Below, piece by piece: positions 24,348-33,355 of a DNA stretch of 64,000 bases. Source of the stretch: Peribacillus simplex (lineage in GTDB: Bacteria > Bacillota > Bacilli > Bacillales > DSM-1321). The stretch covers positions 4,678,001 through 4,742,000 of the forward strand of contig NZ_CP126106.1 of NCBI RefSeq assembly GCF_030123325.1. Reading direction: 5' to 3'. The notes below the pieces were generated by a model. The model was not told the DNA's origin. It searched no databases and worked only from the letters and a program-made list of their open reading frames with translations. Positions within the stretch are counted from its first letter, which is position 1, and each line of letters starts with the position of its first letter. The position numbers and the translations under genes were made by a program.

Positions 24348-25412
24348 CTAGTCAACAAGCACCATCTGGTTTTTCGGAATTTCAAGGATGATTTCCTGAC
24401 CCGTACGGTAGGATTCCGCCATTTCCTTGTTCACGGTGAAATCCCCTATTGGAGTTTCAACGACATATTGATAGCTTCTTCCCAGATAGGTACTTACCTT
24501 AACCCGGCCAGATACACTATTTTCCTGAACAGCTCCAGTGTTATCTTTTTCCCTGATCAACAGATCGTCCGGCCTGATGGCTCCTACTTTTCCCGTTGTA
24601 TTGGTCATCTGTGCATCCTTGTGCAGCACAAATGAATATCCGGATTTGTTCAGTTCCATTTTACCGTCATGATCTGTCCGCTTATCGAAGTCAATGAAGT
24701 TCTTGAAGCCGATGAAGTCTGCGACAAATTTGGTTTCAGGATATTTGTAAATGGTTGCAGGATCACTAAGCTGCTCGATGATCCCTTTATTCATGATCGC
24801 CACCTGGTCGGATATCGAAAAGCATTCTTCCTGGTCATGGGAGACATATACCGTTGTAATCCCCAGCTCTTGTTGGATACGGCGAATCTCGACCCTCATA
24901 TTCACCCTTAAGTTGGCATCAAGATTACTCAATGGCTCATCAAATAATAGGATGTCCGGTTCAATCACCAGCGCCCTGGCAATCGCAACCCGCTGCTTTT
25001 GGCCTCCGGAAAGCTCTTGGGGATATCTCTTTTCAAACCCTTTTAAATTGACGATTTCGAGCACATTCATTACTTTTTTTTCGATTTCACTTTTAGAAAT
25101 CTTTCTCAGACGGAGACCGAATGCAATATTATCGAATATCGACAAATGCGGAAATAATGCATAGTTTTGGAACACAAAGCCAAAATTCCTCTTGTTGACG
25201 GGCACTTTCGTATAGTCCTTTTCCTTGAATAAAAACTTCCCTTCGTTCGCCTGTAAAAACCCGGCAATTAAACGCAGGGTAGTCGTTTTCCCACAGCCGC
25301 TCGGGCCAAGAAGGGATACCAGTTTCCCTTTTTCAATCTCAAGATTGAAATCTTTTAATATATTCTGTTTGTTATATGCTACAGATATATCTTGTAAAGT
25401 GAATAAAGCCAT
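24348..25412 (-). CDS. PotA-like ABC transporter ATPase
   Basis: 354 residues. Walker A is LLGPSGCGKTTTLRLIAGF, the Q-loop is VFQNYALFPHLS, the signature is LSGGQKQRVAIARAL, Walker B is ILLFDEPLSNLD, and the H-loop is VYVSHDQEE. A C-terminal TOBE-type regulatory domain (VGAIRPDDLLI) follows, as in spermidine/putrescine and related importers. It lies between the permease and adenine deaminase genes. Confidence 0.93.
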   Translation of the reverse strand: MALFTLQDISVAYNKQNILKDFNLEIEKGKLVSLLGPSGCGKTTTLRLIAGFLQANEGKFLFKEKDYTKVPVNKRNFGFVFQNYALFPHLSIFDNIAFGLRLRKISKSEIEKKVMNVLEIVNLKGFEKRYPQELSGGQKQRVAIARALVIEPDILLFDEPLSNLDANLRVNMRVEIRRIQQELGITTVYVSHDQEECFSISDQVAIMNKGIIEQLSDPATIYKYPETKFVADFIGFKNFIDFDKRTDHDGKMELNKSGYSFVLHKDAQMTNTTGKVGAIRPDDLLIREKDNTGAVQENSVSGRVKVSTYLGRSYQYVVETPIGDFTVNKEMAESYRTGQEIILEIPKNQMVLVD

Positions 25413-25426
25413 CCATCATTACCTCC

Positions 25427-26215
25427 TTATCGTTTTGTGAAATAAGACAATCCCATGAGCCGTTCTACTATAAACATGAAGAAAGCCGTTATGAACATGA
25501 GTAATACGGAAATGGCCGAAATGGTAGGATCGAAGTAGTTCTCTACATACGTCAGCATCTGAATCGGAAACGTACTTACCCCAGGCCCTGTCATATAAAC
25601 TGAAATGTCTACATTATTGAAGGATTCCAAGAAGGCGATCATGACTGCCGCAAGAATTCCTGATTTTATATTCGGGAGGACGACTGTAAAGAATGTGCCC
25701 AATTTACTGGCTCCGAGACTCTCCGCCGCTTCTTCAATGGAAAAGTCAAAGTTTGATAAGCTTGAAGAAATCACGCGGATGATGAACGGAAGCATAATAA
25801 CAGTATGTCCCACAAACAGGGCCGCATAAATCGGAAGCTGATAAGCCCCCACAATATAACGTAAAAACGCAAAGCCGAGCACAATTCCCGGTATTAATAT
25901 GGGAGAAACGAAAAATGCATTAATCACGCTTTTCCCTTTGAAATCAAACCGGCTTAGTGCATAGGCAGCCGGCACTCCCAGTAACAGTGCCAAAAGGTTG
26001 CCTGCCAGTGAAACAAGGATGGACGTTTTAAAAGCGACCAAAAACATTTCCACATTAAAAATATTTTCGTACCATCTTAAAGAAAACTCTTCTGGCGGGA
26101 ACTTCAAAATATTTCCGCCTTCGAATGACGTAACGGATATGATAAGCAAAGGCCCTAGTAAAAAAAGGAACACCAGGAGAGTAAACAGGGCCAATCCTCG
26201 ATTTTTTTCCTGCAT
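25427..26215 (-). CDS. PotC-like ABC permease
   Basis: 262 residues, six helices, with the EAA loop AAESLGASKLGTFFTVVLPNIKSGI. It pairs with the PotB-like gene just upstream (6 nt between). PotC-type permeases serve polyamine, thiamine or related importers; the operon suggests a purine nucleoside here. Confidence 0.92.
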   Translation of the reverse strand: MQEKNRGLALFTLLVFLFLLGPLLIISVTSFEGGNILKFPPEEFSLRWYENIFNVEMFLVAFKTSILVSLAGNLLALLLGVPAAYALSRFDFKGKSVINAFFVSPILIPGIVLGFAFLRYIVGAYQLPIYAALFVGHTVIMLPFIIRVISSSLSNFDFSIEEAAESLGASKLGTFFTVVLPNIKSGILAAVMIAFLESFNNVDISVYMTGPGVSTFPIQMLTYVENYFDPTISAISVLLMFITAFFMFIVERLMGLSYFTKR

Positions 26216-26221
26216 ACACCT

Positions 26222-27046
26222 CTACCCCTTTGGATTTAATTTTTTTGCCAAACCATTCATGATCGATATGATTAGGACTGTCACCGCAATCATTATGGTA
26301 GCGACAATCGATGCCACTTGCCATTCGTTCAAAGTAATCGCGTTTTGGTAAAGAAATGTCGAAATGACCCGCTGTTTCCCGCCTAATAAAGCAGGCGTTG
26401 TATAGGCCGTGAAGCTCCCTACAAAAACAAGGATGCTGCCAATGACCAAACCAGGAACCGAAAGCGGGATGACCACTTTCGAGAATACGGCCAACCTTGA
26501 TGCTCCAAGGCTCTCCGCCGCTTTTAATAAGTCAGTTTCGATGTTCTCCATCACACCCACCAGCGTCACGATGATCAATGGCAGGAATAAATGGACCAAT
26601 CCGATGATGATGGCAGTAGGCGTGTACAAAATATCCAGCGGCTTTTCAATCAAGCCCATGCCCATGAGCAATTTATTCACCACACCGTTTTTACCGATGA
26701 TCACCATCCAGCTGAATGAGCGGACCACAGGGCTTGTCAATAGCGGGAAGATCGTCAGCAAAAGCATGATGGCTTTTTTTCGTTGTTTCAGTTTTGAAAT
26801 ATAATAAGCTGCCGGAAATCCTAATAGAATGCAAATGATTGTCGTGAAGAGACTCACCCTAAGTGTCGTCAGCAGAATTTCAATAAAGTATCGATCTTGG
26901 AAAAAATCGAGATATCCTTGTATGGAAAAGCCGCCGCTTTCATTAAAAAATGTCGTGCCAATCGTCATTAGGATCGGAATGATCATGAAAATCGTTAAAA
27001 ATAGAACGCCCGGAAACAGCAACAGGTATAGATAGCGTTTTTTCAC
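26222..27046 (-). CDS. PotB-like ABC permease
   Basis: 274 residues from GTG 27046, preceded by GGGGGTTCCGAG. Six helices and the EAA loop KAAESLGASRLAVFSKVVIPLSVPG. First permease of the set; the nucleoside hydrolase gene ends 24 nt upstream. Confidence 0.92.
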   Translation of the reverse strand: MKKRYLYLLLFPGVLFLTIFMIIPILMTIGTTFFNESGGFSIQGYLDFFQDRYFIEILLTTLRVSLFTTIICILLGFPAAYYISKLKQRKKAIMLLLTIFPLLTSPVVRSFSWMVIIGKNGVVNKLLMGMGLIEKPLDILYTPTAIIIGLVHLFLPLIIVTLVGVMENIETDLLKAAESLGASRLAVFSKVVIPLSVPGLVIGSILVFVGSFTAYTTPALLGGKQRVISTFLYQNAITLNEWQVASIVATIMIAVTVLIISIMNGLAKKLNPKG

Positions 27047-27070
27047 CTCGGAACCCCCTGTTCGTATGAT

Positions 27071-28000
27071 TTATGAATTGATTATGCGAATGAACAGGTC
27101 GAAAAACGCTTCTGCATCGACGTCCAGACAAACATGCGCATTTGGCGGCTTCATCAGCCTATTTTGAAAGTCGCAGACCATCTGTCCGTCACAAAGCTCA
27201 CTCTTTGTTTCAACATCCACATAATAATCTTCTCTGGTGACAAGATCTTCTTGCAAAGCAATGGCTACAGCCAATGGATCATGCATCGCACAGGCCCATA
27301 TACCGTTACGTTCAAAATACCTTTTCCGATAATCTGATGTACTTTCCCTTATATAGTCGGCAAGTTCAAGGTTTTGAATCAGTTGGATATGTTCTTCACC
27401 CAATAGAACCTTTCTCGTGACATCAAGACCAACTTGCGTGATGGATGTGAATCCCGCCTGTAATACGATTTTGGCTGCTTCAGGATCGACATACGTGTTA
27501 TATTCAGAGGTTGGCGTGACATTGCCAACCCCTTGAACGACTCCGCCCATGAAAATGACTTCTTTAACGAGCTTGGTGATTTGCGGACATTTTTTCACCG
27601 CTAATGCCAAATTCGTAAGAGGTCCCGTCATGACAAGCGTCACTTCACCTGGAAAATTCAAAATGGAATTGATGATGAAATCAGAAGCAAATCCATCATC
27701 AGGCCGCTTTTTGACTGGCACATCCTTCAAGGCTCCGCCAATCCCGTCTTCGCCATGGACCCGGTGTTCAAAAAAGGGGCTCCTGATAATTGGTCTATCT
27801 GCCCCCTTTATGACTGAAATGTCCTGTTCACTCAATAAATCCAATATTTTGCATGTATTCAATGTGGCCGTATCAAGTGATACATTCCCGTTCACCGTTG
27901 TTACCGCCAATATGTCGAATTGACGGCTTTTAACAGCAAGAATGATCCCGATTGCATCATCTATTCCAGTATCCACATCAAGAATCATTTTTTTCTTCAT
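27071..28000 (-). CDS. Inosine-uridine-type nucleoside hydrolase
   Basis: 309 residues from ATG 28000, 8 nt after GAGGTG. The Ca2+-binding motif DVDTGIDDAIGI is at the N terminus, VTGPLTNLALA-type sequence appears as VMTGPLTNLALAVKK, and EYNTYVDPEAAKIVL and CAMHDPLAVAIAL are also conserved. The enzyme splits ribonucleosides to base and ribose in the cytoplasm. Its place between the binding protein and permease genes implies that the imported ligand is its substrate. Confidence 0.93.
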   Translation of the reverse strand: MKKKMILDVDTGIDDAIGIILAVKSRQFDILAVTTVNGNVSLDTATLNTCKILDLLSEQDISVIKGADRPIIRSPFFEHRVHGEDGIGGALKDVPVKKRPDDGFASDFIINSILNFPGEVTLVMTGPLTNLALAVKKCPQITKLVKEVIFMGGVVQGVGNVTPTSEYNTYVDPEAAKIVLQAGFTSITQVGLDVTRKVLLGEEHIQLIQNLELADYIRESTSDYRKRYFERNGIWACAMHDPLAVAIALQEDLVTREDYYVDVETKSELCDGQMVCDFQNRLMKPPNAHVCLDVDAEAFFDLFIRIINS

Positions 28001-28021
28001 CAAGCACACCTCGTTTCTTTC

Positions 28022-29062
28022 TTAGTGTGTAATCTCACGATTCCAACGATCGATCCATTGTTTAGAGTCCTCATTTACATACTTCATGTCCAATACACGG
28101 AGGCTGTTAATGACGTCATCTCCATAGGTTAAGCCTTTCGCTTCCGTTTTAGAGAGCTTGACTTCCGTATTGACAGGAGAATCCACTTTCGCTTTCGCTG
28201 ATTTTTCCTGAACTTCCTTGCTTAAGATGTAATTCATGAATTCGCCGGCCAATTCTTTTTGATCGCTGGCTTTAACAATATTCACCGTATTCATCACTGC
28301 GTAGCCGCCTTCTTCAGGGGAAATGAACTTAGCATTGGGAACGGCTTCCTGTAAATCGCCAAAATACATTTCCATGATCGGGCCTGCAGCGATCTCCCCT
28401 TGCGAGAACATGTTGACGAACTCTGATGTTTGCCCATATTCCTTAACCGCATTCGGCATGATCTTTTTCATTTGATCGAAGGCTTTATCTTCATTGAACT
28501 CTTTACTTCCGCTAACTTTTGAAGCGGCATCCAAAAACATCGGTCCAGTTGTTGAAGTGATGGATGGGATCGTGATCTTCCCTGCCAAATCCTTGCTCCA
28601 AAGATCTTTCCAAGAGGTGATCGGTTTACTCACTTCATCGGGATTATAGGCAATTCCAAATTGTGCAATCGTATAGGCTGGTCCAAAGTCATCGCCATTC
28701 GGTGCTTTTGCTTTGTCGTATATATTATCAATATTCGGAATTTTGCCATGGTCGACTTTCTCAAATAATCCTTCATCGATGCCCTGCTGTGCATAGTAGT
28801 CGGATAAATAGATAACATCCACATCGCTATTCGCTTGGCGTACTTTGTTCAATCGATCTGCATTATTTCCTGAATCAACAACAATCTCTACATTATGCTT
28901 CTTTTCAAATGGCTCATAAACTTCCGGACGGAAGAAATCATCGGCGAATCCCCAAGTGGAAACGACTAATTTGGTTGGTTTTTCCTTCCCACCCTCTTTT
29001 GAAGAGCATGCAGCTAAAACTAATGTGAAAAGTGATAACATCATCAATATTTTTTTCATCAT
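28022..29062 (-). CDS. PotD-like lipoprotein, ABC solute-binding protein
   Basis: 346 residues from ATG 29062 (GGAGG 5 nt upstream); longer in-frame starts have no ribosome-binding site. The signal ends in the lipobox LAAC. The fold is of the PotD/extracellular solute-binding type (LVVSTWGFADDFFRPEVYEPFEKKHNVEI). First gene of the operon binding protein - hydrolase - PotB - PotC - PotA - Ade. The ligand is inferred to be a purine nucleoside or base. Confidence 0.9.
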   Translation of the reverse strand: MMKKILMMLSLFTLVLAACSSKEGGKEKPTKLVVSTWGFADDFFRPEVYEPFEKKHNVEIVVDSGNNADRLNKVRQANSDVDVIYLSDYYAQQGIDEGLFEKVDHGKIPNIDNIYDKAKAPNGDDFGPAYTIAQFGIAYNPDEVSKPITSWKDLWSKDLAGKITIPSITSTTGPMFLDAASKVSGSKEFNEDKAFDQMKKIMPNAVKEYGQTSEFVNMFSQGEIAAGPIMEMYFGDLQEAVPNAKFISPEEGGYAVMNTVNIVKASDQKELAGEFMNYILSKEVQEKSAKAKVDSPVNTEVKLSKTEAKGLTYGDDVINSLRVLDMKYVNEDSKQWIDRWNREITH

Positions 29063-29118
29063 CCAAACCTCCAAGTTCATATTGTTTAAAATTTCCTTTT
29101 TACTGATATAAATGTAAA

Positions 29119-29166
29119 AAAAGACAATCTTAAATAGAATTGAAATTCTACCCAAGATTGTCTTTT
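29119..29166 (-). terminator. Hairpin with T run upstream of the purine operon
   Basis: AAAAGACAATCTT (29119-29131) with AAGATTGTCTTTT (29154-29166) and an inner AGAATT/AATTCT stem. It terminates the DUF2294 gene. It lies only 57 nt before the binding-protein start, so it could also act as an attenuator for that operon. Confidence 0.75.
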
Positions 29167-29251
29167 CTTTGTAAACAAAGTTAAAACTTATCATTTGGTT
29201 CTCTAGTGGCGTTCCCTCCAGATAAATCCGAAGTGAAATCCATTTATATGA

Positions 29252-29611
29252 TTACTTAATTTTTTCCTTCAAAACAATATTGGTGAATGCCAGCTGCGTC
29301 GCTGAGTCATAATCCCTCAGGACAGCTTCAATATCCCAATTTGTTTGCGTTTCCAGCTTTTGTTTCAATTTCTTTTTATAAAGCAGGGACATATGAAAGT
29401 CAACCTCCTGCTTCAGGCTGGGAACTTCCCCTTCCAAAGCTTCAGAGCGCGGGGCACGTCGATGTTTGGCCTGAAATGTAATCACATTCTGCTCAACAGT
29501 AACCTTCAGCAGCGTCGTACCAAAGCCGAACAATTCCTTCGATACCTCATTATACATATGAGAAAGCAATTTCTTCGTTTCGTTAGAGTTTACCGGTAAG
29601 ATGACTATCAC
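29252..29611 (-). CDS. DUF2294 (Na-translocating-like) protein
   Basis: 119 residues from GTG 29611 with a weak ribosome-binding site. The pattern SKELFGFGTTLLKVTVEQNVITF and RSEALEGEVPSLKQEVDFHMSLLYKKKLKQKLE fits DUF2294 proteins, which are common in Bacillus and uncharacterised. It has its own terminator and no obvious link with its neighbours. Confidence 0.75.
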   Translation of the reverse strand: MIVILPVNSNETKKLLSHMYNEVSKELFGFGTTLLKVTVEQNVITFQAKHRRAPRSEALEGEVPSLKQEVDFHMSLLYKKKLKQKLETQTNWDIEAVLRDYDSATQLAFTNIVLKEKIK

Positions 29612-29710
29612 CTGCCAAACTATCGTTTGAGGTAATTATATATACTTTTTTTTAATTGCACAAGATAATATTCGGATTTCGCACAAAAAAAATGTTTTTT
29701 TTTATTAAAT

Positions 29711-29737
29711 AGTACATTTACTCTCCAATACACGAAT
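29711..29737. repeat. Left 27-bp direct repeat flanking the nan-type cluster
   Basis: AGTACATTTACT then CTCCAATACACGAAT; 24 of 27 positions match 33241-33267. It lies 238 nt before the EIICB gene. Confidence 0.6.
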
Positions 29738-29880
29738 TATAAAAATAAGCATAAGGAGATTTCAATATATTCATATAACTTTATATCAGCCAACAGACAG
29801 CCAAGCGAGCTCCTGTTTTGAAAACTTTTTCAGAGAATTGAGCGCAGGATTGAAAACAATTGATATAACCTTGCATCTCA

Positions 29881-29909
29881 TTGAAAACGCTCTCACAGAG
29901 ATTTAATAT
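29881..29909 (+). promoter_or_regulatory. Promoter with overlapping cre site upstream of the PTS gene
   Basis: TTGAAA (29881-29886), 17 nt, TAATAT (29904-29909). TGAAAACGCTCTCA at 29882-29895 is a perfect cre consensus (TGWAANCGNTNWCA) and overlaps the -35. CcpA repression of an amino-sugar system in glucose is expected. Confidence 0.75.
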
Positions 29910-29974
29910 AACTAGTATAGAGCGATAAAAAATAGAGAGTATCAAAGGCTCGTTATAATGAGGGAGGAATTATT

Positions 29975-31510
29975 ATGAAGAAAGCTTTTGAGAAAGCGCA
30001 GCAGTTCGGTAAATCTTTTATGCTCCCGATAGCCGTTTTGCCAGCGGCCGGTTTATTGCTGGGAATTGGCGGTGCGCTTTCCAATCCAAATACAGTTGAG
30101 GCCTATCCTTTTTTAGACTTTGCTTGGCTGCAGGCCATTTTCACGATCATGAGTTCTGCAGGAAGCATCGTATTCGGCAACTTGCCGGTCATTTTTGCCG
30201 TAGGTGTTGCAGTAGGCTTGGCACGTTCGGATAAAGGGACCGCTGCACTGGCAGCCATGATCGGCTACTTCGTCATGAACAGTTCGATAAATGCACTGCT
30301 TCAAATTAACGGGGAACTTGCCAAAGAGAATTTGGCAGGTGCCGGACAGGGAATGGCGGTCGGGATCCAAACACTGGAGACCGGTGTGTTTGGCGGTATC
30401 GTAGTAGGTGTCGTCGCCGCATTTTTGCACAATAAATATAATAAAATTCAGCTTCCGCAAGTTTTAGGGTTTTTCGGTGGTTCCCGTTTCATTCCGATCA
30501 TCGTTTCCTTCGCATCCATCTTGGTTGGAGCCGTGCTTTTTATCGTGTGGCCTTATTTCCAGCTTCTCATTAACCAATTAGGTGCGCTGGTAACGAGCAC
30601 AGGTACGATCGGGACTTTCTTTTACGGATTCATATTACGGATGCTCGGGCCGTTAGGGTTGCACCATATTTTCTACCTTCCCTTCTGGCAAACAGCATTA
30701 GGCGGAACGATGGAGATAAAAGGGCAGATTGTAAGCGGGACCCAGAATATCTTCTTTGCGCAATTGGCCGATCCGACTACCGTCAAGTACTATGAGGGTG
30801 TTTCCCGGTTCATGTCCGGACGGTTCATCACGATGATGTTTGGTTTACCCGGCGCGGCACTGGCCATTTATCACTGCGCTAAACCTAAAAATAAGAAAGT
30901 CGTGGCCGGCTTGCTTCTTTCAGCTGCCTTGACCTCTTTCTTAACAGGCATAACCGAGCCTCTTGAATTCAGTTTCTTATTTGTCGCCCCGATCCTTTAT
31001 GTTTTTCATGCCTTGTTTGACGGACTTGCCTTCATGATGGCAGATATATTCAATATAACGATCGGTCAAACCTTTTCCGGAGGGTTTATTGATTTTACTT
31101 TATTCGGGATACTCCAGGGAATCAGTAAAACAAACTGGATTTATGTACTGCTCGTCGGCATTCCATGGTTTTTCCTATACTACTTCACTTTTAAATTCTT
31201 GATCAGGAAGAAGAATTTGAAAGTGGTCGGCCGTGAAGATGATGAACAGGCCGCCGTTACACAAGTAACCGCATCTGAAAGAACCCAGACCATCGTCAAT
31301 GGTTTAGGCGGACAGGAAAATATCGATATAGTCGATTGCTGTGCAACCCGTCTGCGTGTCACGGTAAAGGATGAATCATTGGTGAAAGAAGACGTCATTA
31401 AACAAACCGGTTCAAAAGGCGTCGTAAAAAAAGGAAATGGCATTCAAATAGTATACGGTCCCCAAGTGACGATCATCAAAAATGAAGTGGAAGAATTCTT
31501 GGGTCATTAA
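29975..31510 (+). CDS. PTS EIICB, glucose/GlcNAc family, probably ManNAc-specific
   Basis: 511 residues. The EIIC domain spans about 1-410 (FGKSFMLPIAVLPAAGLLLGIGG, GLHHIFYLPFWQTALG, TGITEPLEFSFLFVAPILY) and the EIIB domain about 430-511 with the phospho-Cys in DIVDCCATRLRVTVKDE. No EIIA is fused, so it must borrow one. The next gene is nanE, which makes N-acetylmannosamine 6-phosphate the likely product of uptake. GGGAGGA precedes ATG 29975. Confidence 0.92.
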   Translation: MKKAFEKAQQFGKSFMLPIAVLPAAGLLLGIGGALSNPNTVEAYPFLDFAWLQAIFTIMSSAGSIVFGNLPVIFAVGVAVGLARSDKGTAALAAMIGYFVMNSSINALLQINGELAKENLAGAGQGMAVGIQTLETGVFGGIVVGVVAAFLHNKYNKIQLPQVLGFFGGSRFIPIIVSFASILVGAVLFIVWPYFQLLINQLGALVTSTGTIGTFFYGFILRMLGPLGLHHIFYLPFWQTALGGTMEIKGQIVSGTQNIFFAQLADPTTVKYYEGVSRFMSGRFITMMFGLPGAALAIYHCAKPKNKKVVAGLLLSAALTSFLTGITEPLEFSFLFVAPILYVFHALFDGLAFMMADIFNITIGQTFSGGFIDFTLFGILQGISKTNWIYVLLVGIPWFFLYYFTFKFLIRKKNLKVVGREDDEQAAVTQVTASERTQTIVNGLGGQENIDIVDCCATRLRVTVKDESLVKEDVIKQTGSKGVVKKGNGIQIVYGPQVTIIKNEVEEFLGH

Positions 31511-31541
31511 GAACATAGATAACGATAAGGACGTGTTAAAC

Positions 31542-32234
31542 ATGCAACAGGTGCTGGATAAAATTCACAAAAGCTTAATTGTATCATGTCAAGCATTGGA
31601 GAATGAGCCGCTGCACAGCTCTTTTATTATGGGACGCATGGCCATTGCTGCCAAAGAAGGCGGTGCGAAATGCATCCGCGCAAACTCTGTAGCTGACATA
31701 ATCGAAATCAAGAAAAATGTGGACCTTCCAGTCATAGGGATCATTAAACAGGTGTATGGACAAAACGATGTCTATATCACTCCCACCATGGCCGAAATCG
31801 ATGCATTGATGGAAACGAAAGCGGAAATCATTGCGACGGATGCTACATCGCGGATAAGACCGGACGGTAAAACGCTAAAGCAGTTTTATGGCGAAATAAG
31901 AGCAAAATATCCGGATGTTTTACTAATGGCGGATGTATCCACCATTGAGGAAGCCATTTTCGCTGACGAATTAGGATTCGATATCGTAGCGCCCACTTTA
32001 TTCGGCTATACCGACGAAACGTTCGGCCAGAAAATATATCAGGATGACTATGCTGTGCTCAAAGAGATCGTAAAAGCAGTGAAAAAAGCGAAAGTGATCG
32101 CGGAAGGAAATGTCATGACACCAGAAATCGCCCGCTCTGTATTGGATATGAATGTCCATGCAGTAGTAGTTGGCGGTGCCATTACCAGGCCGCAGCAAAT
32201 CACTAAAAGATTCGTGGATGCTATCCAAGAATAG
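31542..32234 (+). CDS. nanE: N-acetylmannosamine-6-phosphate 2-epimerase
   Basis: 230 residues from ATG 31542 (AAGGACG upstream). TIM-barrel NanE motifs: SLIVSCQALENEPLHS, GAKCIRANSVADI, LMADVSTIEEA and VIAEGNVMTPE, then VVVGGAITRPQQIT. It interconverts ManNAc-6-P and GlcNAc-6-P, feeding the nag pathway. It forms an operon with the EIICB gene 31 nt upstream. No sialic acid lyase is in the window, so free ManNAc is the likelier substrate. Confidence 0.95.
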   Translation: MQQVLDKIHKSLIVSCQALENEPLHSSFIMGRMAIAAKEGGAKCIRANSVADIIEIKKNVDLPVIGIIKQVYGQNDVYITPTMAEIDALMETKAEIIATDATSRIRPDGKTLKQFYGEIRAKYPDVLLMADVSTIEEAIFADELGFDIVAPTLFGYTDETFGQKIYQDDYAVLKEIVKAVKKAKVIAEGNVMTPEIARSVLDMNVHAVVVGGAITRPQQITKRFVDAIQE

Positions 32235-32253
32235 AACATTGCACATAGTAATG

Positions 32254-32290
32254 AAAAGACCCAGACTGGCAACAGTTTGGGTCTTTTTTG
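32254..32290 (+). terminator. Terminator of the PTS-nanE operon
   Basis: AAAAGACCCA (32254-32263) with TGGGTCTTTT (32278-32287) and further T. Confidence 0.88.
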
Positions 32291-32376
32291 CGATTCACGG
32301 CTCCTCAGGTTATTGACGCCGCCAATGGATACATTAAACTATGAATACATATAAGAAATTTGAAATGGGTGATCAA

Positions 32377-33219
32377 ATGGAATATCTCGCAGAAAACCTC
32401 ATATATGGCATTGAGTGCAGCATGGACAAATTCACCAAAACAGAAGAAGAATTGGCCAATTACATTCTGCAGCGCCCTGAAGAAGTAAGTCAGTTAACCA
32501 TTAGTCAAATCGCTAAAAAGCTTCATATTTCACCTGCAACCATTACGCGTTTTTGCCAGAAATTAGCCTTTTCCGGGTTCAATGAGTTCAGGCATGAGTT
32601 AAAAAGGTTCGTGGATCTCCGAAATACACCGAAAAATATGAAGAACATCAAGCAGGTGGATTACTTCGCTAAACTGTATCAAGATCACTTAGGTATCATT
32701 GATAATACCTTTCATATAACCACATATGACGATATCCAAAAAGCCGTATCTTACCTTACACAGGCAAATAAGATTCATGTTTATGGAATAGGGAGTTCAG
32801 GTATAGCGGCACAGGAGTTCAAGTCAAAGTTTTTCCGTATCGGCTTAACTGTTGAAGCTATTACAGATCCCCACCAGTCAATGATGGATGCAGCTTTAAG
32901 TAACGAGAATAGCGTTGTCATCGGCATTTCCATTTCCGGAACAACGAAAGAAGTGATTTCTGCAGTTAAAATCGCAAAGAGGCAAGGCTCACGCATCCTG
33001 ATCTTTACTGGGGATAAGAATTCCGAGCTCTCAAAGCTTGGCGATATATCGCTATTGGTCACGAGCAAGAACAGCATGCATATGGGGCAAAACATCTCCC
33101 CATTGCTTCCGCTGCTATTACTTTTTGATTTAATATATACAGAGTTGGTCGCTAAAGATTATAAAAACAGGATAAGCATCAGGGAAAAGACTTTAAAGGT
33201 ATTGACCGAGAACGACTGA
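32377..33219 (+). CDS. RpiR/MurR-family regulator with SIS domain
   Basis: 280 residues from ATG 32377; ATG 32341 is possible but has no ribosome-binding site. The N-terminal helix-turn-helix is LTISQIAKKLHISPATITRFCQKLAFSGFNEFRHEL. The SIS phosphosugar domain (IHVYGIGSSGIAAQEFKSKF, VVIGISISGTTKEVISAV) probably binds ManNAc-6-P or GlcNAc-6-P. It most likely controls the upstream PTS-nanE operon and is transcribed from its own promoter after a terminator. Confidence 0.9.
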   Translation: MEYLAENLIYGIECSMDKFTKTEEELANYILQRPEEVSQLTISQIAKKLHISPATITRFCQKLAFSGFNEFRHELKRFVDLRNTPKNMKNIKQVDYFAKLYQDHLGIIDNTFHITTYDDIQKAVSYLTQANKIHVYGIGSSGIAAQEFKSKFFRIGLTVEAITDPHQSMMDAALSNENSVVIGISISGTTKEVISAVKIAKRQGSRILIFTGDKNSELSKLGDISLLVTSKNSMHMGQNISPLLPLLLLFDLIYTELVAKDYKNRISIREKTLKVLTEND

Positions 33220-33240
33220 CTTTTGGCCGATCCGTAAAAA

Positions 33241-33267
33241 AGTACATGTACTTACCAATACACGAAT
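33241..33267. repeat. Right 27-bp direct repeat flanking the nan-type cluster
   Basis: AGTACATGTACT then TACCAATACACGAAT, partner of 29711-29737. AGTACATGTACT is itself a palindrome. Confidence 0.6.
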
Positions 33268-33272
33268 CATAT

Positions 33273-33326
33273 AAAAAACTGCATCTCCAATTGCTTGTAA
33301 GTTACTAACAATTGGGGTGCAGTCCA
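33273..33326 (+). mobile_element. Relic of the right end of the IS3-family element, reused as a terminator
   Basis: The 54 bp match the outer end of the intact IS (11615-11670): ACTGCATCTCCAATTG, a short diverged loop, then AACAATTGGGGTGCAGT. The arms pair, and a T8 run follows, so it now ends the rpiR transcript. No transposase frame remains. Confidence 0.7.
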
Positions 33327-33355
33327 TTTAAAGACGTCTTTTTTTTATGTTCCTT

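Noticed and set aside
29063..29250. Purine riboswitch in front of the nucleoside operon
   Set aside because: Only a plain intrinsic terminator hairpin; conserved aptamer sequences are absent.
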